Positions 49,161-60,189 of a DNA stretch of 64,000 nucleotides are shown one piece after another (positions within the stretch are counted from its first letter, which is position 1; every line of letters starts with the position of its first letter). The position numbers and the translations under genes were made by a program. The stretch comes from Callorhinus ursinus. Lineage: Eukaryota; Chordata; Mammalia; Carnivora; Otariidae. A model generated the notes under the pieces. The model made no database searches and was not told the DNA's origin. It saw only the letters and a list, made by a program, of their open reading frames with translations. Where the stretch lies: contig NW_020312788.1 in assembly GCF_003265705.1 (NCBI RefSeq), forward strand, positions 8,038,695 to 8,102,694, in the 5' to 3' direction.

Positions 49161-49504
49161 CAGGGGTCAGCAAACTTTGGCTCATGGGCCATATTTGTCT
49201 TATGGCCTCTTTTTTATATAACCCAAAGACTAAGAATGCATTTATATTTTTAAATGGTTGAAAAAAAGACAATTTTAAGAATAATAGTTTATATAATGTA
49301 GAATTATATAACGTTCACATTTCAGTGTCTCTAAAGAAAGTTTTATTGGAATACAGCTAGGCTCATTTATCTTATATATCATCTGTTGCTGTGTTTGCAC
49401 TACAATGGCAGAGTTCAGCAGCTGAAACAGAAAACATGTGGACCCCAGCAGGTAAAATATTTGCTATCTGGCTCTTTATAGGAAAAAAGTTTTCTGACCC
49501 CCTG
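49161..49504 (+). mobile_element. hAT-Charlie-type non-autonomous DNA transposon
   Basis: A 344-base element with near-perfect terminal inverted repeats: caggggtcagcaaact at the left and ctgaccccctg at the right. Inner blocks 'tggctcatgggccatatttg', 'aaagttttattggaataca' and 'tttgctatctggctcttt' match a common mammalian MER-type hAT family. No transposase. An 8-bp target duplication is no longer evident. Confidence 0.85.
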
Positions 49505-50779
49505 TTGTAGAGTACTTATATGGATCTTAAATTTTTAAACAGAAATTTCTAAAGAAGTCTAGCATGGTGATGTGGGTCACTCCTCCAAGATCCTTCAGTG
49601 AAAATTTAGAAGGGTCAGGAGTGATATTATATGATTTTGACTGGCAGTACTAATGTACCTTCTATGTCAGCTTAATGCCTACCTTTTTTTCTTCCCTCAC
49701 TGCTCTTTTGCTTTATTTAGTCTTTCAACTTCACACTAGCTGGCTATCCCTCTGCAGCGTCCTTGCAACTTAAGTTTGGACAATTAACTGATATGAGTGT
49801 CAGTGACCAGTTGTTCCCTGCAAAGTTCATCTCAAGGAGAAGTCCTGTTCTGGAAGCACCCTGCCATACTCCCATCTGTCAGAGGCAGCAAGAACTAGAA
49901 CCCCCTCACCCCCAGCTGGGAGCCTGCTGGCTCTGACTTAACATTTTAGGCTCCAATAAGGTAGAACTCCTCAGACATAAGTGGATACTTAGTAAAAGGA
50001 ATAGTGATACAGAATTCAGATATTCTGACTCTAAATATTAGAAGAGTGCTATGTCATGCTATAGTCATGGTTCATTAGATGTTTGGCTCACATTTACATT
50101 TTCTACTTTAATCCGTACTTAAGAAATTAAATATATAATGTTGTTGTTCAATAATGCCACGTCAGAATTAAAACGCCACATTCAAGCATAACGTAATGCT
50201 TATATATATTCTTTCCATTTTTAGTTATGTTCACTAACTGATGTATTTGATTTTATGAATAGTCACTAAACAAGTATGAATAATTTTATATAATTCTGCT
50301 TTTAACCTCATGCTGGATTATAAAGCTCCTTTCTAACTCACCTCCATTTCTACTTGGGAATGAGCTCACTTTCAATGCTAACATAAGGTTTTAAGTGCTC
50401 GGTGCATTTGGGGATCAAAATGCCATCAATTTTGCCCAGAGCTACCAGCCCCAAGGCATGTCTTCTGCCTTCAGAGACTTGCTGGCTCAGGCAGCAGTTA
50501 GCTTTGTACTTCTTTGTAACCAGATTTGCCTTCCCAGTCATTCTCTTTCAACTGGTAAAATCGGAAATTTCCATCTTATTTCTTCTCTTGACAGTGAATG
50601 TCTTATCTATGACTACTTTATCCAGTCATAAGGAATTGTCATTCCAACCCCCTCAGTTACTTGAACTCTATACACATCTTTCCTTCCAAATGCTGAAAAA
50701 AGAGATTATAGCCAGGTAGCTACATGTTGCAACAGCAGCATTCAACTGGCATTTCACCATCAAATGTAAGTGTATATTT
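49505..50779. other. Unique DNA; one small frame of interest
   Basis: No named repeat. On the minus strand, 50350-50541 encodes 63 residues of balanced composition ('ALGKIDGILIPKC' in the middle), and GT-AG-style 'ggtgagt' follows its stop. An in-frame stop lies just upstream of the Met, and no family is recognised. Treated as unproven. Confidence 0.35.
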
Positions 50780-50793
50780 TCCCCTTTACTTTA

Positions 50794-50999
50794 TTTTTTT
50801 TTCTTTTTAACATTTTATTTATTTATTTGACACAGAGAGAGAGAGAGTGTGAGAGCAGGAACACAAGCAGGGGGAGTGAGAGAGGGAGAAGCAGGCTTCC
50901 TGCTGAGCAGGGAGCTGGATGTGGGACTCGATCCCAGAACCCTGGAACCACGACCCAAGCTGAAGGCAGGCGCCGAGCGACTGAGCCACCCAGGTGCCC
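50794..50999 (-). mobile_element. Carnivore SINE with target duplication
   Basis: Antisense SINE: T-rich tail, (GA)n, 'cacaagcagggggagtgag', 'ctgctgagcagggagctgga', head ending 'gagccacccaggtgccc'. Flanked by tcccctttacttta at 50780-50793 and 51000-51013. Confidence 0.95.
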
Positions 51000-51013
51000 T
51001 CCCCTTTACTTTA

Positions 51014-53904
51014 AATAAAGTAGGAAAGATCTTCCTTCTGCCTAGAACAGTTCAGTGAATTGTTCTGATAAGTGAAGCTTGAAATGTAAAAACCTAAGTC
51101 AGCTTCTACTACTTTTTAAATGGTCCTTTAAATCATACGTGTTGAAAACTGATAGCAAGCAAATTAGTAGAACAGCAATATTCAAGTGTCTGTGCAGAAT
51201 AAAATACCAATACAGATGTCTTAGAAAGTATAATCTATTTCAAAAAACCTTTCGAGAATGATTTGTTCATTTAATCATTCTCCTTTGTTTTAAAATCACT
51301 CTGACAGTTGTCTATTTCAAATTTTTATTATTTTAAACCATTCTGAGTGCAGTCGAGTAATTTTGTCACAACCACTGTTCCCGTATGCAGCGAAAAGACA
51401 GTTCCTAGCTCATCAAAAGCAAGAGGAGAGTTAGTGGAGAGCCCTGCAGAGAAGGACGTTTGTGGAGCCCTTTGCCAGTGCAAAAGAATGGCGGTCCTGA
51501 GCGGGGCGGAGGTGGCATGTGGAGACTGCTCATGAAATGAAATAGGAGGCATTCTCACGAAGAACACCAATTTGTACACTTAGGACCGAGGGCAAAGAGT
51601 GTGTGGCACAAAAGCATTTTTCTGTGATTCTCCAAATCCGCTTTTGTTCAGCTAGCATTGAAATGGTTCACTTTGATTTTTAATTCTCAAGATGCCAAAC
51701 AAGCCAAAGGCTAAAATTACGATGGGAAAAGCCCTAATAGAGTAAAAAGTTGAGCCAGTTAAAGTGCTGAGTGGTAAGTCTTGTACAGGAGGACAAATAC
51801 CCTTTGATCAAAGTACTCAGGTCCTGCTGTGAAACTTTGCAGAGAAAAGGCAACATCCTAAATGCACAACAATGAAAAAGGGACAATGGCCGATGGGTAA
51901 AGGGGGTGAGGGAACTGCTCTCCTTTTGTCATCTCGGGGCTCTTGAGGCTTTCGTATTTACAAACTGTTTATTTTCCATATTGAGCCTTTCATATTTATC
52001 GCCTTTAGCTGGGGTTTGTGTATTTGTTTTGGTTCCTTGGCTTTCTTTTCCCTCTCCCTCTCCTTTTGAAGGTAATAGCTATTGCAAACCTGCTTCGCTG
52101 CAGGAACTGAGGCTTCTGCTGTGTGCTCTTTCTTTGAGGGAACAAAAAAACATTTACTGTGTGAAGCGTTCAGAACTTACTCTGGCCATTTGACTTATAA
52201 ACTAAGAGCATGTTTACCCTTTCCAATTTTTGAGTTATGGTAACTACTGAAGAGAAACATGACTTTTGGTCATTAGGAAAAGTTCTTTCGAGGTTGCATG
52301 GGCACACAATAGCTCCAAAGTCAATTTTCTAATGAAAATAATGTGAACTGAATTCCCCTTGAAATCTGTTACTGAAAATGCAGGATGTAGGTGGAAGTGG
52401 GGCAATATTTTGTGACTTTTGCTGAGCAACGCGCGTTGCAGAAGCTTTTGCATTGTATAACGCGTTTCCCTGTTTCTCCCATTTATACTCTATCAAGGTA
52501 TTGCCGTTCAGAGATTATTTTCATAGTACCTTCCTGGCAAAGGCAGAGACTAACAGATTAATGGTAGCAATAGCAGCCCTAGTGCAAGAGTTCTAAAAAT
52601 ATAATACCTCTCAAAATCTCTGCTGATACAGAAGACCCAGAGCTGACATCTGGATTATTGCTTTAGGAAAATATTCAACCCAGAGGGCATACACTGAATG
52701 AAATAGGGGCAAGAATATCACACACAATCTACATTTCCCTTTAAAAACTCCTGCTCCTTGCCTCTTGGTTTTCAAGCTTTTCCTGTTATTTTTAGATAAG
52801 GTTTTTTTCCAACCATGTGAAAATGTATTATGAAAAGCATAATGGTTATTTTTAACATCTTACAGGTAAGTTTTTTATATGGTTATTGAATTGAAGTGAC
52901 ACCGAAGAAGATCATCATAGGGATCAAAAGCAAAAATTGCAAAATGGTGGTGTACAAGCCTTACAAGGGCCAGAGATGTGTTTGGTTTGAGCCATAATAT
53001 TTTAGATGAATTCATGTCAACTTTTAAAATCTTCAATTGTCAGATTAAAAAGTCAAGGTCCCAACTTCTCCCAGTTACTAGGAAGATGTTGCTATACTAG
53101 GCCTGCATTCTCAAATGACCAAATTGGCTGGAGCTAAGTAACAGTAGCTCTAAAAGAGCAGTTCTGGCCAGTGTTTGCCAGAATCCCTGACACCAGTCCA
53201 TAGCTTTCCACAATGTATGTGTTCTCTACCTGCTCTCCTCGCTCCCTATTGTCACGTTACCTGCTTGGAAGGCTTCTAAGTATGTGATCTTCATTCTAAA
53301 AAAAAAATCCAAATCAAAGTGTATCTTTTTCCAAATATTAATGGGTAACAGTGCTAACATGCTTGTACTTTCTGAGTTATGTATATGGAAATACTGGTTT
53401 ATGATGACACTTCATGCAGTTCTATTGCAAGCTTCTCCATAATATCAGTACCAAAGGATGGACAGTAGGCACGGGTCATCAACAAATCAAAAGGAAGAAA
53501 AATAGACAATTCTGAACTTACCAGAATTTTGGTCAAAAAATCTAGAAGTAAACTAGTCTAATTTTATCATCTACGTGGGTGTTATTTTACAGGTTAACAT
53601 TGTTTATGTTTCAAATGACTGTGGTGGTCCCCATAGTCATTTTAGTGCTATAGAGTCTGTAAAGGATTTATTGAATTAATTCTGAGCAACTGGCTTTCAA
53701 GGGTGTACCTATTCATTCTTTTTTTGTCTCATTATCTTTTTTGCTTGATGGTCATGCATGTGCACAAGGGTGAATTGTCTCCAAAATTCATTCTCAGATG
53801 ACCCCGCTACATCCCTTCAACATCTATGTTGAATGACCAAACTATATGCCCTCATAATTTTAGTAGTAATATGCACTTTGGGGCATCTGTTATGTATTGA
53901 GCAG
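51014..53904. other. Unique DNA with retained CpG, candidate conserved non-coding region
   Basis: Almost 2.9 kb without a recognisable transposon, unusual for this window. The 51330-51560 part is richer in GC and contains gagcggggcgga, an Sp1-type GC box. The 52426-52462 part holds several CpGs. No splice-flanked coding frame is convincing. Regulatory function is inference only. Confidence 0.4.
52426..52439. other. Perfect CpG-rich palindrome
   Basis: gcaacgcgcgttgc is its own reverse complement and contains three CpGs; 'taacgcgttt' follows at about 52457. CpG is rare elsewhere in this AT-rich window. It could be a dyad binding site, or chance. Confidence 0.6.
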
Positions 53905-54240
53905 TCAGAGAGGATACAGATTTTAAGTTCAACAGACATTCAGAGGGAGGTTATCTAAGGTTGGGGCAAATAGAGAAGGAAGGAAGGGCTTGAATAGAGT
54001 CAGCAGTAAGTAAATAAACCAGGCAAAAATGTATCCTAAACACAGACAATGAGAAAAACAAAAGCTCAGAGATAGGGTATGCCTTGACATGTTGGGAAAA
54101 TTATAAATAGGTCCATTGGCTGGAGTAAAGTCTGCAAGAAAAGTTAGGGGCAGAATGTGGTGGGCCTTGAATTCCAGGGTTAGGAGCTCAAAGTGTATTC
54201 TGTATAGATAAGAAATAGCCACAGAAAATTCAGACTGCAG
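53905..54240 (-). repeat. L2 LINE fragment
   Basis: 'gcagaatgtggtgggccttg', then 'aattccagggttaggagctc' and 'gtgtattctgtatag' follow the antisense upstream part of L2. Strongly diverged at its left end. Confidence 0.6.
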
Positions 54241-54490
54241 AATGATGCCATAGCTTTTAGGCAGCTAATTTGAGAAACCATTTATTCACGTAATAAATAT
54301 TTATTAGGTATATGTTATGCATTTAAATGTGCACACATGTATATACACACAGTAATAAAAATACACTCGTTTGGGTGCTAAAAATATAAGCATGAATAGA
54401 GATCAAAATAGAGAATCAATCTTAGAAAAAACAAGAAAAACACAAGAAGACTAGCTAAGATATTATTATAATATGCAAAGCTGCTACTTA

Positions 54491-55000
54491 TACAGACGGT
54501 TCCCAACTTAAAATGGTTTGACTTTACAGTAGTGCAAAAGCAATACACATTCAGTAGAAACCGTACTTCGAATTTTGAATTGTGATCTCTTCCCTGGCTA
54601 GTGATATGTGTGCCATACTCTCATGATGCTGGGCAGTGGCACAGTGAGCTGGGGATTCCAGTCAGCCATGTGATCACAGGGGTAGACAACTAATACACTT
54701 ACAACCACTCTGTACCCATGCAGCTATTCTTTTCTTTTTTTCACTTTCAGTACAGTATTCAATAAATTACACTAGCTATTCAACACTTTACTGTAAAATA
54801 GGCTTTGCATTAGATGATTTTGCCCAAATGTAGGGTAATAGAAGTGTTCTGAGCACATTTAAGGTAGGCTAAGCTAAGCTATGTTGTTTGGTAGGTTAGG
54901 TGTATTAGATGCATTTTCAGCTTACAATACTTTCAACTTGTGATGGGTTTATTGGGACACAACCCCATTGTGAGTTAAGGAAAATAACATGTCTCCATTA
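54491..55000 (-). mobile_element. Tigger-like DNA transposon, second copy
   Basis: Starts tacagacggttcccaac and contains 'gtagaaaccgtacttcgaat', 'tttcagtacagtattcaata' and 'ttgggacacaaccccattg', the reverse of the copy at 39226-39731. TA begins the element. The right end is blurred near 54985-55000. No transposase ORF. Confidence 0.75.
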
Positions 55001-55004
55001 CAGA

Positions 55005-55045
55005 CACACATAAGCGCGTGCAGACGTGCGCATACACACACACAT
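55005..55045. repeat. Short CA-rich repeat
   Basis: Degenerate CA units with GCGCG and CGTGCGC interruptions, directly after the DNA transposon. Confidence 0.6.
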
Positions 55046-55289
55046 GCCCATATTCCCTTGTCTCCAGTCATACTAGTGTTGTGACCATCACTTCACCTTC
55101 TACATAAGCAGTTAAGAATTTCTGCCTTAGTGAACCACTGTTACAGAGAGTTACCATCTTATCTATCAGTTATTTTACGAGGTGGAGAACATGCTAATAA
55201 CCGCTGGATCAGGAGGTTTGGTTTTCAGGATTTTGCTCAATCACCACCAACAAGGAACCAATACCTTTTAGGTGAAAAGATTCTCAGCA

Positions 55290-55780
55290 CTTCACCATCA
55301 CATTATTACTCCTTAAAGCCAACACTTATACTGTGCTTATTCTAAGCTAGATGTTATTTTAGATACTTTATCTTAAATTTATATCAGTTTTTAATTCCTC
55401 TTCAAATAATTTTTTTTTTGTCCCTGGGATCAAAATGAATTTTATTTAATCATTGGGGCCCCTGGGTGGCTCAGTCTGTTAAGCATCTGCCTTCGGCTCA
55501 GGTCATGATCTCAGGGCCCTGGGATGGAGCCCAGCATCTGGCTCCCTGCTCAGCGGGGAGTCTGCTTCTCCGCCTCCTTCCCGCTCCTGCTGTCTCTCTC
55601 TCGCTATCTCTGTCTCAAATAAGTAAATAAAATATTTTAAATAAAATATGTGCATTTTATTTAATCACCACAATAAATATATGTGATAGGTACTAATATC
55701 TATATTTTGTAGATGATGAAATTAAGGCATATTTGGAACCTTATGGATTATTAGGGCTACACGGAACTTTAATGACAAGT
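55290..55780 (-). repeat. MIR SINE split by a younger SINE
   Basis: Antisense MIR: 'cttattctaagctagatgtt' on the left, then 'gataggtactaatatctata' and 'gtagatgatgaaattaagg' on the right, interrupted by the SINE at 55453-55653. Confidence 0.65.
55453..55653 (+). mobile_element. Carnivore SINE with target duplication
   Basis: Sense SINE: 'ggggcccctgggtggctcag', 'ctgccttcggctcaggtcat', 'ctccctgctcagcggggagt', CT tract and A-rich tail. Flanked by attttatttaatca at 55439-55452 and 55654-55667. Confidence 0.95.
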
Positions 55781-56446
55781 TTCAGCATATTAGTGCCCCA
55801 CTACTCTCTGTCACTGAATCTAGCCTTGATTCTTTCATCTTCATGATTACTTAAAGTGTAGCAACAACATAAGAACATCCTATATTGGGTGCCTACCATG
55901 TCTTTCCACACTATGTGCTAAATATTAGGTGATTCTAAACATATACTCACCTCTTTTTACTTCATGGCTGTCCCAGCTGACATTCTGCCACTCTGATCTT
56001 CCTGTCCCTCGGCCTGGATGACACTGACCGTATTCTTTGTCTGGACTTTCTCAAGGATGGTAGGGGCTACACATCAGGTGGCTGATTAACTGCTCTATAG
56101 TGCATATTATGTACTGGCAGTCAAATACTCACTACTCATCAAAGACATTCTACTTATCACCAGTAATTCTCTTTTGCACTCTATTGAACAGCTCTTCTAA
56201 CCTTTTACCATCCCAGAAGCCCTCAGTTTCTGCCCCTGCATGCTTCATTCTCAGCCAATAGCCCTGGAAAAAGTCAGTTTCCTCAGTTCCACTCTGCTCA
56301 CATTTACAAGTTTCTTTTTTATTCTCACCTAGCTCTCCGCTTTCCTTTGATCTTGTCTTAAAGGATGAGGTGTTCCCCTATTGGAAGCTAATTGCTCTAA
56401 TTATGCCTCTAAGCCTGTGTCCGGCAATTCTTTCAAGACTTTGATC
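55781..56446. other. Unique DNA, no gene recognised
   Basis: Some 55850-56000 wording is MIR- or L2-like but too diverged to call. Confidence 0.4.
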
Positions 56447-56460
56447 TTCAATTTTTTTTC

Positions 56461-56663
56461 TTTTTTTTTAAAGATTTTATTTATTTATTTGAGAGAGCGA
56501 GAATGAGAGAGAGAGAGAGAGCAGATGAGAGAAGGGAGGGTCAGAGGGAGAAGCAGACTCCCTGCTGAGCAGGGAGCCCGACGTGGGACTCGATCCCGGG
56601 ACTCCAGGATCATGACCTGAGCCGAAGGCAGTCGCTTAACCAGCTGAGCCGCCCAGGCGCCCT
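56461..56663 (-). mobile_element. Carnivore SINE, arctoid-type variant, with target duplication
   Basis: Antisense SINE: (GA)n, 'ctgctgagcagggagcccga', 'gggactccaggatcatgacc', 'ggcagtcgcttaaccagctg', head ending 'ccgcccaggcgccc'. The repeat cttcaatttttttt flanks it at 56447-56460 and 56666-56679. Confidence 0.95.
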
Positions 56664-56865
56664 AACTTCAATTTTTTTTTTCTCAGTTCTTTTTTTCTTT
56701 CTCTGGTTTCCTTTCTCTGGTTCCTCCATATTCCTTGGCCTTCAAATATGTTAAAACCTACCTTGGTTTTAGTAAACCAAGACTTTCTCTGGACCCTGAT
56801 ACCACTGTAGTTACTATCCTAAATTTTTAAATTATTTTGTCTTAAAGATCTCACCCTAAACTAGT

Positions 56866-57310
56866 CAATGCTTGTATTTATTTAACAAATAACTGTTGAG
56901 TGCCTACTATATGCTAAGAACTATTCCAAGCTCTAATAAATTAACAGTAAACAAATTACTGTGGCTCATAGATGGTAGGAAGGAGACAGATAATAGGTAA
57001 GTTAGAAAATATTATTCTACGTTTGAAAGTAAGAGCTAAGAAGAAAAATGAGGTAGGCAAGGACAACGGGAAGTGGAGAGGGAGGTTGTCACTTTAAATA
57101 GGGCAATGAGGGAAGGTGTCACTGAGAAACATTTGAGGAAAGTTCAGATGAAAATGAGAGAGCAAGACTTGATATATCTGGGCAGGGAAGAAAGCAAGTG
57201 CAAAAACCCCAAGACTGAAGAGTATCTGTTGATTCAAGAAACCAGAAGGAGGTTAGTCTGGCCAGAGCAGAACGAGTGAAGGGGAGAGTGGGGGAGGAGG
57301 TGAGGTCAGA
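56866..57310 (-). repeat. L2 LINE 3' region
   Basis: Antisense L2 in order: 'aacaaataactgttgagtgc', 'actatatgctaagaactatt', 'gaaggagacagataatagg', 'gagggaaggtgtcactgaga', 'gaaagcaagtgcaaaaaccc', 'tctggccagagcagaacgag'. A 68-codon frame inside it (57073-57279) is a by-product. Confidence 0.85.
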
Positions 57311-57670
57311 TGTTTCAGATCATATCACTTATCTACTTCTACTGTATCCCATCTTATCTTTTACCTCTTTTGAATACGTATTACATATTTTTTTTATGTC
57401 AAACCTATTTATACCCAAGCCCCATCTCCTCTCTTTGAACATCACCTTCTTTACATAAAGTTTAAGCCTGTTCACCTTTGGACCCTCACAGAGCTGACTT
57501 TTGTTCCTTCGATATGGTAGATGTGCTTGATCAATGTTTCTTTAATGGAATTAAATGAAGTAAGTGATGACTTTAAAAGTGAAGCATTTCTTTATACATT
57601 TTTAAATTCTTTAAATTATGTTTTTATGACGGTTGGGTGCAAGCTACATAGTTTACTGGTCAAGACTAAT
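57311..57670. other. Unique DNA
   Basis: Short unique AT-rich stretch, no feature recognised. Confidence 0.45.
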
Positions 57671-57687
57671 TCGTGTCCTTCTGTTTT

Positions 57688-57895
57688 GTTTTTTTGTTTG
57701 TTTGTTTGTTTTTTGTTAAAGATTTTATTTATTTGAGAGAGAGAATGAGATAAGAGAGAGAGATCATGGGGGTCAGAGGGAGAAGCAGACTCCCCGTTGA
57801 GCAGGGAGCCTGATGCGGGACTCGATCCCGGGACTCCAGGATCATGGCCTGAGCCGAAGGCAGTCGCTTAACCAACTGAGCCACCCAGGCGCCCC
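57688..57895 (-). mobile_element. Carnivore SINE with perfect 17-bp target duplication
   Basis: Antisense SINE: tail with TTTG interruptions, (GA)n, 'gagcagggagcctgatgcgg', 'gggactccaggatcatggcc', head ending 'gagccacccaggcgcccc'. The repeat tcgtgtccttctgtttt is identical at 57671-57687 and 57896-57912, suggesting a recent insertion. Confidence 0.97.
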
Positions 57896-57912
57896 TCGTG
57901 TCCTTCTGTTTT

Positions 57913-58734
57913 AAGCCGAATGATATCTAAATTTGGCTGTTACCAACGGATGTCAAAGCCTTCTCCATTAAAGGTTAATAATCTTAGTTCTTTTTACCTT
58001 TTTTGAATTTGTGCATTCTCTGCTTGCTCTTTTAAATCTAAAGGAGTACCAAATGTAACCCGAAATTCACAGCCAAGATTAAAAATTCTTAAACAAACAT
58101 AAAATCAATTAGATGTTTTATAGTCACATAGATTTGGATACTCTTCCTTTGAGTTCCAAATGCAAGGAGAAAACGTTCTGTAAATGCAAAACCTCTTAAG
58201 GGAAAAATATGGACTGTCAAGAGATGTGTTAATAAGTTGTGTCCTTGGGCTTAAGTGAATGCACATGCTCATGTACTGTGAGGGAACACCATGAAACTGG
58301 AGATGTTCCTTGGCTTTCAGAAATAGAAAGCTTCCCCACTCCAACTGTGCTCATTAAAGGTCTCAGTAACACACAATGTAAAAAATAAAATGCTGGTTTA
58401 AATGACCAGAACAACCTCTAACTGGGGTTATTACCTTCTTAAGTATGAGAGGCGATTTTAAGTAGTTTTTATTTCCTATGTGGACAAGCGTTATTCCCAG
58501 CCTCTTCATTCCTACAGGCAGCTGCATTTTGATGGTGGCTGACATGACTTCTCTGTGGGTGAAAGCAATTAGAGGCAGAGAGTTTATTAAGAACTCTGAA
58601 GGCTGTAGGAATAAAAACATTTTACAGAGATACCAGATCGTATATTTTTTGGAGGAGTTTGAACATCTTCTATTATATAAGATGGTAGGATGATTAAGGG
58701 TAAAAACTGAGGGGGGAAAAAAAAGGATAAAAAC
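57913..58734. other. Unique DNA, no gene recognised
   Basis: No transposon recognised. Overlapping frames on both strands (58105-58693) lack motifs. Unique character makes it a candidate for a conserved-element search. Confidence 0.4.
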
Positions 58735-58945
58735 TGTAGTAAGGCATACCTGAGCTCCTAACTGGGCTCAGCCCTATGCCTGCTGTGACCTTGTCTGTTT
58801 ATCTACCACCTCTGAACTTCAGGGTTCTTTTCTGTAGGCGCCCAAGGTAACAAGGGTGGCTACTGTAGAGTTTTTATGAGGACTGAGTAATGCATGTGAA
58901 GTACATAGCCGAAGTTCACTGAGTATGTAAGAACTGCTCCCATCA
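58735..58945 (+). repeat. MIR SINE
   Basis: 'gctgtgaccttgtctgttta', 'cacctctgaacttcagggtt', 'ttatgaggactgagtaatgc', 'gtgaagtacatagccgaagt' follow the sense MIR over nearly its full length. Confidence 0.8.
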
Positions 58946-59990
58946 TCATCAACAATATCATCATTCATGCTAGCATCAGGACCATCTATAGAATTACTAA
59001 AGCCATTTTTAAGGAGAGTACCGGATTTTCCCCCAGTATATCATTTTTGAAAAAGTTTTCTGTTTCTTAGTGTTTCTATAGATGAAAAGGTGGATTTTAA
59101 ACAATTTCCAAGGTTTGCTATGTTTGCTAAGTCATCCTAAGTGCGTCAGAGCACCATGGTCTCCAGCAAAGCTCCCTAAGTTCTCCTGTCTCTGGGAGAC
59201 GGAGCACAAAAGATTTTACATCTAGCAGAACATTCCTCTGTGACTCGAAAGTGTCCTTTTGTGGGCATACACAGCAGAAGCTCAACTGAAATATCAAAAA
59301 CTTTGAAATGTAAAGTCTGACTTTCAAATCCTGTACATTTGTGTCGAGTGTGCTTTCTTCTCAACGTTCTAATTTTATTGCATCATAAACGCTCCAGCTG
59401 GAAGCACTGGCTGACAGTTGGTTGAGAGTGTGTTAACTTAATTTTTAATGCATTTTTAGGACTTTTCCAATTCAGTACCCAAAATTCATTGATAAGAGAA
59501 AGATTCGGGACTGAGTTCAATACTAGATACCAGCTTTTGGCTGGATGCTCTTAGCAAGGTTTTAGATGGGTGAAGGCTAACTTAAAATCTAAAATTACCT
59601 GACTTGGGTCTTGCTAGTCACTCATAATACAACAGAGTCCATTTTATTAGCCCAAGGATAATAACGGGAATCATTAATTGGACAAATCCCTGAACACCAC
59701 TTTAGTACATCTTCACAATTTGTACTATAACAAATTTACACCAGACGAGACACAAAAGAATTATGTCCAGACATAATTTCCCCTTGAGGCATGAGGCAGA
59801 CAACTTGAATCCACTTCACTGTTTCAGTGATCTGAAAAGGCAAATGTTGTGTAATATTACAGCCTTCCCACAAGTGAGCAGGATAGCTCAAGATTTATAA
59901 ATCTTAATCTGTTTGAGTAGGACCCTAGTGATAATAAAATTGCCATTAAACCCTTTAGTTATTCAAATTCGCTATTTTTAAAAATATTTT
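58946..59990. other. Unique DNA, candidate conserved non-coding region
   Basis: About 1 kb without a recognised transposon. 59060-59460 contains low-repeat, mixed-composition sequence such as 'gcatcataaacgctccagct'. No convincing exon; two overlapping minus-strand frames near 59127-59364 lack motifs. Confidence 0.4.
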
Positions 59991-59993
59991 TAA

Positions 59994-60185
59994 GGGCGCC
60001 TGGGGGGCTCAGTTGGTTAAGCCACTGCCTTCGGCTCAGATCATGATCCTGGAGTCCTGGGATTGAGTCCCACATCGGGCTTCCTGCTCAGCAGGGAGTC
60101 TGCTTCTCCCTCTGACAGTCTTCCCTCTCGTGCTCTCTATCTCTCATTCTCTCTCTGAAATAAATAAATAAAATCTTTAAAAAAA
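59994..60185 (+). mobile_element. Carnivore SINE, arctoid-type variant
   Basis: Sense SINE: 'gggcgcctggggggctcag', 'gccactgccttcggctcaga', 'cctggagtcctgggattgag', CT tract and (AAAT)n tail. Flanks aaaaatatttttaa and a similar AT run on the right may be a target duplication, but they are low-complexity. Confidence 0.94.
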
Positions 60186-60189
60186 TTTT

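Noticed and set aside
46862..60185. tRNA-like heads with A and B boxes in many places
   Set aside because: They are the heads of carnivore SINEs, with CT tract and A-rich tail, not functional tRNA genes.
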